DNA of 38,293 nucleotides, taken from Caenimonas soli (GTDB taxonomy: Bacteria > Pseudomonadota > Gammaproteobacteria > Burkholderiales > Burkholderiaceae_C). A program made the position numbers and the translations under genes. The notes below the pieces were generated by a model, which saw only the letters and a program-made list of their open reading frames with translations, was not told the DNA's origin and did no database searches. The stretch is taken from positions 1-38,293 of the forward strand of contig NZ_JABJVV010000028.1 of assembly GCF_013155545.1 (NCBI RefSeq), in the 5' to 3' direction. How positions within the stretch are numbered: the stretch's first letter is position 1; the number at the start of each line of letters is the position of its first letter. Of the stretch, positions 34,017 to 38,293 are shown piece by piece.

Positions 34017-34045
34017 TTGACACCGGGGATTCATCCGGTTATTCT
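34017..34045 (+). promoter_or_regulatory. Promoter of the dehydrogenase-Bug unit
   Basis: TTGACA (34017-34022), 17-base spacer, TATTCT (34040-34045): a perfect -35 and optimal spacing. Transcription should start near 34052, with operator O2 directly downstream. A TTCTTT-CAAC-AAAGAA inverted repeat (34042-34057) overlaps the -10 and start region and contains another TTCAAC half-site. Confidence 0.65.
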
Positions 34046-34063
34046 TTCAACAAAGAAATACGC

Positions 34064-34080
34064 ATTCAACGTGGTTGAAT
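34064..34080. promoter_or_regulatory. IclR operator candidate O2
   Basis: A perfect 17-base palindrome, ATTCAAC-GTG-GTTGAAT. It shares the plan TTCAA(Y)-(R)TG-(R)TTGAA with O1. Its centre is 27 bases past the -10 of the dehydrogenase promoter, against 26 for O1 and its promoter. Confidence 0.75.
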
Positions 34081-34099
34081 AAAGGAAAGTCGGATTCCA

Positions 34100-35050
34100 A
34101 TGCAGATCGCTGTGCTCGACGACTATCAGAAGGTCGCTTCGGGACTTGCTCCGTGGCACCTGATTGACGGCGCAGAGGTCACATTCCTGCATCGATGGAT
34201 GACGTCGGAGGATGAGGTGGTCGAGACGTTATCGGGCTATGACGTCGTCGTCGCCATGCGGGAGCGGACGAAGTTCCCGCGCGAGGTGCTGCGGCGCCTG
34301 CCGCGCCTTCGCTTGCTCGTCACCACCGGAATGATCAACCGTTCCATCGATGTGGCCGCTGCCTCTGCACAAGGCGTGCTGGTCTGCGGAACCCCCTGGG
34401 CGGAGGACGCGACGGTGGAGGTCACATGGGCCCACATCTTGGCGCTCGCGCACCGTCTCGTCGATGAAGACGCGTCCCTGCGGCGTGGAGCCTGGCAATC
34501 GGCGCTGGGCACCTCGCTGAAAGGCAAGGTTCTTGGTTTGCTCGGCCTGGGGACCATCGGCTCCAAGGTGGCGGCCATCGGACAGGGGTTCGGCATGAAG
34601 ACGTTGGCCTACAGTCCCAACCTCACCGCGGAGCGCGCTGCCGCCGCGGGCGCCGAGTGCGTTTCAAAGGACGCGCTCTTCGAGCGCTCCGACGTTCTCT
34701 CGGTCCACCTCATTCTGGCGGACAGCACGCGAGGGATTGTGGGTGCGCGCGAGTTGTCACTGATGAAGCGCTCGGCCTTTCTCGTCAACACCTCTCGCGG
34801 CCCTCTGGTGGATGAACCGGCCCTCGCGGAGGCACTCCGCGCAGGGAGACTGGCAGGTGCCGGCGTGGACGTGTTCAGCCAAGAGCCGATTCCACTGGAG
34901 CACCCCCTGCTGAAGGCGCCCAACACCGTCCTCAGTCCGCACATCGGCTACGTCACCAGGGAGGTGTACCAAGCCTGGTACGAGGCGGTCGTGGAGGACA
35001 TCCTCGCCTACGCTGCCGGGACGCCGCTACGCATCTTGCAGCCTTACTAG
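34100..35050 (+). CDS. D-2-hydroxyacid dehydrogenase family protein
   Basis: A 316-residue NAD(P)-dependent oxidoreductase of the D-isomer-specific 2-hydroxyacid dehydrogenase family. The nucleotide-binding motif is LLGLGTIGSKVAAIGQGFGM (about residue 148). The catalytic Arg is in LVNTSRGPLVDE, Glu in DVFSQEPIP, and His in LSPHIGYVT. The substrate side includes RERTKFPREVLRRLPRLRLL and TTGMINRSID. It interconverts a 2-oxo acid and a 2-hydroxy acid in the cytoplasm. First gene of the plus-strand arm under O2; the Bug gene follows after 47 bases. Substrate unknown. Confidence 0.92.
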   Translation: MQIAVLDDYQKVASGLAPWHLIDGAEVTFLHRWMTSEDEVVETLSGYDVVVAMRERTKFPREVLRRLPRLRLLVTTGMINRSIDVAAASAQGVLVCGTPWAEDATVEVTWAHILALAHRLVDEDASLRRGAWQSALGTSLKGKVLGLLGLGTIGSKVAAIGQGFGMKTLAYSPNLTAERAAAAGAECVSKDALFERSDVLSVHLILADSTRGIVGARELSLMKRSAFLVNTSRGPLVDEPALAEALRAGRLAGAGVDVFSQEPIPLEHPLLKAPNTVLSPHIGYVTREVYQAWYEAVVEDILAYAAGTPLRILQPY

Positions 35051-35097
35051 GGTCGTCGCGCCTGCGCACAAGACAAAACTTCAAACTGGAGACTCAC

Positions 35098-36084
35098 ATG
35101 ACTTACACGCGACGCGCGGTCAACGCCATGATCCTGGGCATGCTCGGTGGCGCCGCAACCGTGCCCGTGCGCTCACAGGAGCGCAGCTTCCCCAAGCACG
35201 CCGTCAAGGTCGTGGTGCCTTTTGCCCCTGGCGGGGGCGCCGACGTGCCAATGCGACTTCTCGCGGAGCAGCTGCGCACCACCTGGGGCGTCCCGGTCGT
35301 GGTGGACAACCGGCCAGGGGCCAACACCATGATTGCGGCGCAAGCCGCACTGAGCGCACCGCCCGATGGACACACGCTGCTTGTGACCACCTCTCTCACG
35401 TTCCAGCTGCCATACCTGCTGCAGAAGATGCCGCTGAACCCGGGTGCGGACCTGTCGCCGATCTCCCCCATCACCCTGGAGCAGCTGGTGGTTCTGACGC
35501 CGGCCAACAGCACCATACGCAGCTTGAAGGATGCGGTGGCGGCGGCACGGGCCGAATCAAAGCGCTTTGCCTTCGGCTCGTTGGGCAACGGATCTACCTC
35601 GAACCTGGTCCAGGCCGAGATCAGCCGGCAGCTGCGGGTCGAGCTGATACACGTGCCTTATCGTGGCTCGGCACCGGTGGTGCAGGCGATGCTGGGTGGC
35701 GAGATCGGGCTCACCTTGGTGAACTACGGAACCGCCAAACCGCACATTGCTTCCGGAAAGCTGCGGCCCATCGCGGTGACCGGCTCTCGTCGCTCCTCCT
35801 TCCTGCCCGATGTTCCGACTTTGAGCCAGTCGGGCGTCACAGGCTTCGAAAGCCCGGCTTGGATCGGCATGTTTGCGCCTGCGGGGGTAGCTGCACCAGT
35901 CATTCAGCAGATTTCCGAGGATGTGCGTGCGGCGCTGCGCGCCCCCGACATTGTCCAGCGCTATACGGAGTTCGGCCAGGTGGCACCGCAAATGAGCGTT
36001 GACGAGTTCCGTGCGCTAGTGACGAGTGACGTCGAGAAGAGTGCGCGCATCATCCGCCAGGCAGGCATTCGCCTGGACGGCTGA
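35098..36084 (+). CDS. Bug-family periplasmic binding protein (dehydrogenase unit)
   Basis: A 328-residue substrate-binding protein. The N-terminus MTYTRRAVNAMILGMLGGAA has an adjacent Arg pair before a hydrophobic stretch, so Sec or Tat export is possible. Mature hallmarks are FPKHAVKVVVPFAPGGGADV, VVVDNRPGANTMIAAQAAL, LIHVPYRGSAPVVQAMLGG, IASGKLRPIAVTGSRRSSFL and PDVPTLSQSGVTGF. It lies behind the dehydrogenase and probably shares its promoter. It is the second binding protein of the IclR cluster and clearly diverged from the first, so the two may bind different acids. No permease genes follow. Confidence 0.92.
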   Translation: MTYTRRAVNAMILGMLGGAATVPVRSQERSFPKHAVKVVVPFAPGGGADVPMRLLAEQLRTTWGVPVVVDNRPGANTMIAAQAALSAPPDGHTLLVTTSLTFQLPYLLQKMPLNPGADLSPISPITLEQLVVLTPANSTIRSLKDAVAAARAESKRFAFGSLGNGSTSNLVQAEISRQLRVELIHVPYRGSAPVVQAMLGGEIGLTLVNYGTAKPHIASGKLRPIAVTGSRRSSFLPDVPTLSQSGVTGFESPAWIGMFAPAGVAAPVIQQISEDVRAALRAPDIVQRYTEFGQVAPQMSVDEFRALVTSDVEKSARIIRQAGIRLDG

Positions 36085-36333
36085 CTCGCGGGTTCTCAGG
36101 AGGAGGAGGTATTCGCGGTAATGCTGCCCCTGGCGCGTTGCTGCGAGCACTGCTCTACGCTTCATGGTTGTCTCCTCATGATCGAGATGCTCCAGGGTGC
36201 AGGGCTCCCCGGCTCGCCGAAGTATCTACGGGTGGACATGGCTCGCTGCCCACTTTTTCTCGATGGCGCCATCGGTATTCAGGGGGTGTCCGACAGGTCG
36301 CCTTTCCAGAATGGAGCCAACGTCTGCTTTGGG
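36085..36333. other. Gap between Bug gene and IS1182-like element
   Basis: No complete gene is seen. On the minus strand a well-formed ribosome site (GAGGAGAC, 36177-36170) precedes ATG 36165 and the residues MKRRAVLAA, like the beginning of a signal peptide. The frame runs only about 50 codons, against the 3' end of the Bug gene, and loses signal-peptide character. It may be the stranded 5' end of a lost gene. Confidence 0.4.
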
Positions 36334-36352
36334 CCGAGGCTGTGTGAAAACG
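36334..36352 (+). repeat. Left inverted repeat of the IS1182-like element
   Basis: CCGAGGCTGTGTGAAAACG; pairs with 37975-37993. Confidence 0.85.
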
Positions 36353-36394
36353 TCCTGAGCCCGTAAACTCCGGCAACTCGTGCCGGAGGCGCTT

Positions 36395-37840
36395 ATGGGC
36401 CGATACGTAGAGGGCAGTGACCGCACCCAGGTGACGCTGCTGCCGGAGTGCCTGGATGACTACGTCGCCGAAGACAACCCGGTGCGGGTGGTCGACGCCT
36501 TCGTCGAAGAGTTGGACGTGGAGGTGCTGGGCTTTGCCCGAGCAGCGCCTTCGGCCACGGGACGGCCGGCTTACCACCCGGCAACTCTTCTGAAGATCTA
36601 CATCTACGGTTATTTGAACCGGGTCGCTTCGAGCCGGCGACTGGAGCGCGAGTGCCAGCGAAACGTGGAGCTGATGTGGCTCACCGGCCGACTCGCGCCC
36701 GACTTCAAGACGATCGCGGACTTCCGCCGCGACAATGGTCCGGCGATTCGGCGGGTGTGCGGCCAGTTCATCGTCCTGTGCCGCCGCCTGAAGCTGTTCA
36801 CGCAGCGCGTCGTGGCCATCGACGGCAGCAAGTTCAAGGCTGTTAACAGCCGCGACAGGAACTTCACTCCGACGAAGATCGACAAGCGCGTCGAGCAGAT
36901 TGAAGAGAGCATTCAGCGATATCTCGAGGCGATGGAGACCGCCGACCGCACACAGCCCGCCGACCTGCAGGCAAAGACCACGAGATTGCGCGAGAAGATT
37001 AAGCGGCTTCGCAGCCAGGTGCGTCAGCTCGGAGAGCTCAAGCAGCGGCTGCACGTTCAGGAAGACCCGCAGATGTCCGTGACCGACCCCGACGCCCGCT
37101 CGATGGCCACGCACGGCAAGGGCAGCGGTGTCGTGGGCTACAACGTCCAGGCGGCAGTGGAGACCAAGCATCACTTGATCGTGGCGCACGAGGTCACCAA
37201 CACAGGCAGCGATCGAGGCCAATTGGCGCTCATGGCGGACAAGGCACGCAGCGCCATGGGCAAGCCCAAGCTCGAAGCGATCGCCGATCGAGGTTACTTC
37301 AGTGGCCCTCAGATCAAGACCTGTGAGGAGGTCGGTATTACGACGTACTTGCCCAAACCGATGACGTCCAATAGCAAGGCGAACGGACGCTTCAGCAAAG
37401 CGGACTTCATCTACATCCACCGAAACGATGAATACCAATGCCCCGCAGGCGAGCGGCTGCGATGGCGCCAGACAACCTTCGAGAAGGGCATCAACACGCA
37501 CCAATACTGGAGCGATGCCTGTTCGCAGTGCACGTTGAAGACGAAGTGCACGGTAGGCAAGGAAAGACGCGTGCGCCGCTGGGAGCACGAAGACGTGCTC
37601 GAACGCTTGCAAGCACGCCTTGACCGCCGGCCAGAGAAGATGACGGTGCGAAGGCGCACCGTCGAACACGTGTTCGGAACGCTGAAGCACTGGATGGGCT
37701 CAACGCACTTCCTGACTCGGCGATTGGAGAACGTGAGCACCGAGATGAGCCTCTACGTGCTCGCATACAACCTGAAGCGCGTGATCAGCATCCTCGGTAT
37801 GCCAAAGACGATGAAGGCGATGAGTTTGGTGGCCGGTTGA
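36395..37840 (+). CDS. IS1182-like transposase
   Basis: A 481-residue transposase. The N-terminal DUF772-like domain (MGRYVEGSDRTQVTLLPECL, YHPATLLKIYIYGYLNRVAS, RECQRNVELMWLTGRLAPDFKTIADFR) is followed by the DDE domain. The first acidic residue lies in VAIDGSKFKAVN and the second in AIADRGYFSG. Then come a cysteine set (YQCPAG, DACSQCTLKTKC) and the last acidic residue in RRRTVEHVFGTLKHWMG. A coiled stretch lies near 165-235 (IDKRVEQIEESIQRYLEAME). ATG 36395 has CCGGAGGC 6 bases upstream. The frame is intact. Confidence 0.92.
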   Translation: MGRYVEGSDRTQVTLLPECLDDYVAEDNPVRVVDAFVEELDVEVLGFARAAPSATGRPAYHPATLLKIYIYGYLNRVASSRRLERECQRNVELMWLTGRLAPDFKTIADFRRDNGPAIRRVCGQFIVLCRRLKLFTQRVVAIDGSKFKAVNSRDRNFTPTKIDKRVEQIEESIQRYLEAMETADRTQPADLQAKTTRLREKIKRLRSQVRQLGELKQRLHVQEDPQMSVTDPDARSMATHGKGSGVVGYNVQAAVETKHHLIVAHEVTNTGSDRGQLALMADKARSAMGKPKLEAIADRGYFSGPQIKTCEEVGITTYLPKPMTSNSKANGRFSKADFIYIHRNDEYQCPAGERLRWRQTTFEKGINTHQYWSDACSQCTLKTKCTVGKERRVRRWEHEDVLERLQARLDRRPEKMTVRRRTVEHVFGTLKHWMGSTHFLTRRLENVSTEMSLYVLAYNLKRVISILGMPKTMKAMSLVAG

Positions 37841-37974
37841 GGCCTTCTACATGCTTTACCACGCTGGAAAGCGGCACAGAGCGGCCAGATTCGATATAAG
37901 CGGGCCGCAACGACCACTGGATGTGCTCAGGGGCTCGTCACCTTGAATGTCGCGCCAACCGCTCGTGCCAAATG

Positions 37975-37993
37975 CGTTTCCACACAGCCTCGG
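37975..37993 (-). repeat. Right inverted repeat of the IS1182-like element
   Basis: CGTTTCCACACAGCCTCGG on the plus strand; complement of the left repeat with one mismatch. Confidence 0.85.
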
Positions 37994-38065
37994 TCTATTG
38001 TGTTGAAAAACTCCTGCTGACCTTCTAGATTTAGGCCACGACCAACTCGAGGGGTGGAGTGGGCC

Positions 38066-38293
38066 ATGATGGGAAACCAAGGCGCGAGCCAAGCGCCGTT
38101 GTTCTACGCGTTCAATCTGGAAGACCATGTACCGCGGGATCATTTGCTGCGGGGTATAGGGCGCTTCTTGGACTTGAGCGATCTGCGCCGCCACCTGGCG
38201 CCCTTCTACAGTCACACGGGCCGGCCATCGATCGACCCCGAGCTGATGATCCGGATGTTGGTCATTGGCTATTGCTTTGGGATCCGCTCTGAG
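38066..38293 (+). CDS. Second transposase, N-terminal part, cut by window end
   Basis: An open frame from ATG 38066 with GGAG 6 bases upstream runs to the window end: MMGNQGASQAPLFYAFNLED, then HVPRDHLLRGIGRFLDLSDL and FYSHTGRPSIDPELMIRMLV, then IGYCFGIRSE. This is the DUF772-type N-terminal domain of IS5/IS1182-group transposases, and it differs from the neighbouring transposase. The left end of this element is probably near 37999-38010 (TGTTGAAAAACTC), only a few bases after the previous element, so the two are in tandem. The catalytic part is outside the window. Confidence 0.82.
   Translation, partial: MMGNQGASQAPLFYAFNLEDHVPRDHLLRGIGRFLDLSDLRRHLAPFYSHTGRPSIDPELMIRMLVIGYCFGIRSE

Larger units (their letters stand above)
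36334..37993 (+). mobile_element. IS1182-like insertion sequence
   Basis: Element of 1660 bases bounded by 19-base inverted repeats that differ at one position: left CCGAGGCTGTGTGAAAACG (36334-36352), right complement CCGAGGCTGTGTGGAAACG (37975-37993). It encodes one intact transposase. No target duplication is visible in the flanks (left ...TTTGGG, right TCTATT...). If the outer four bases CCGA/TCGG belong to the target, the true repeat begins GGCTGTGTG. The copy looks potentially active. Confidence 0.88.

Noticed and set aside
36320..38005. Target-site duplication around the IS1182-like element
   Set aside because: The flanks TTTGGG and TCTATT do not match. CCGA/TCGG at the ends is inverted, not direct, and may be part of the repeat or a palindromic target.
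1..38293. CRISPR arrays, tRNA or rRNA genes, attachment sites
   Set aside because: No regularly spaced repeats, cloverleaf sequence or rRNA-like stretch was noticed in reading. A tRNAscan and repeat search were not possible.

Overview
The window looks like chromosomal DNA of a high-GC betaproteobacterium of the order Burkholderiales, most like Comamonadaceae. The basis is the gene content: three Bug-type periplasmic binding proteins, the proteobacterial type of glutamate-cysteine ligase, a fused IorA-IorB indolepyruvate oxidoreductase, TcuA/TcuB, and CWC and DUF3182 proteins. Genus cannot be fixed by reading alone. No tRNA, rRNA or CRISPR array was seen.

Layout. (1) 1-278: C-terminal remnant of an IS4-type transposase abutting holA. 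(2) 314-7085 (+): housekeeping genes holA, proA, a DUF6352-like protein, gshA and the K+ transporter kup. (3) 7082-11261: the large fused indolepyruvate ferredoxin oxidoreductase (-) divergent from an Lrp/AsnC regulator (+), with an inverted repeat between them. (4) 11263-15063: a DUF3182 / alpha-beta hydrolase pair (-), gshB (+), and a class II amidotransferase (-). (5) 15068-18965: CWC protein and LysR (-), DoxX and glutathione S-transferase (+), and an orphan PAS histidine kinase (-). (6) 19029-19215: a chimeric scar made of a decayed glcB 3' end and a histidine-kinase fragment. (7) 19301-23888 (+): LysR, tcuA, tcuB and a Bug protein, a tricarballylate/citrate-like catabolic unit. (8) 23941-28153 (-): malate synthase G, a type II haloacid dehalogenase and a serine beta-lactamase-like hydrolase. 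(9) 28565-36084: a catabolic cluster around an IclR regulator. (10) 36334 to the end: a complete IS1182-like element followed at once by the start of a second insertion sequence.

The most interesting part is 28565-36084. A five-gene minus-strand operon (Bug binding protein, VOC protein, luciferase-like monooxygenase, flavin reductase fused to an IclR effector domain, alpha/beta hydrolase) diverges from an IclR regulator. The regulator is followed by a 2-hydroxyacid dehydrogenase and a second Bug protein. Two near-identical perfect palindromes (TTCAATATGATTGAA and ATTCAACGTGGTTGAAT) lie at the same distance downstream of two good sigma-70 promoters, one for each arm. The first also overlaps a candidate promoter for the regulator itself. 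This predicts a self-contained, autoregulated IclR regulon for oxidation of an unknown organic acid or ester. The flavin reductase may sense the substrate directly through its IclR-like domain.

Genes are tightly packed, with several tail-to-tail overlaps (kup/ior, gshB/amidotransferase, GST/histidine kinase). Both window ends are cut through insertion sequences, and the glcB scar shows that the middle of the window has also been rearranged.
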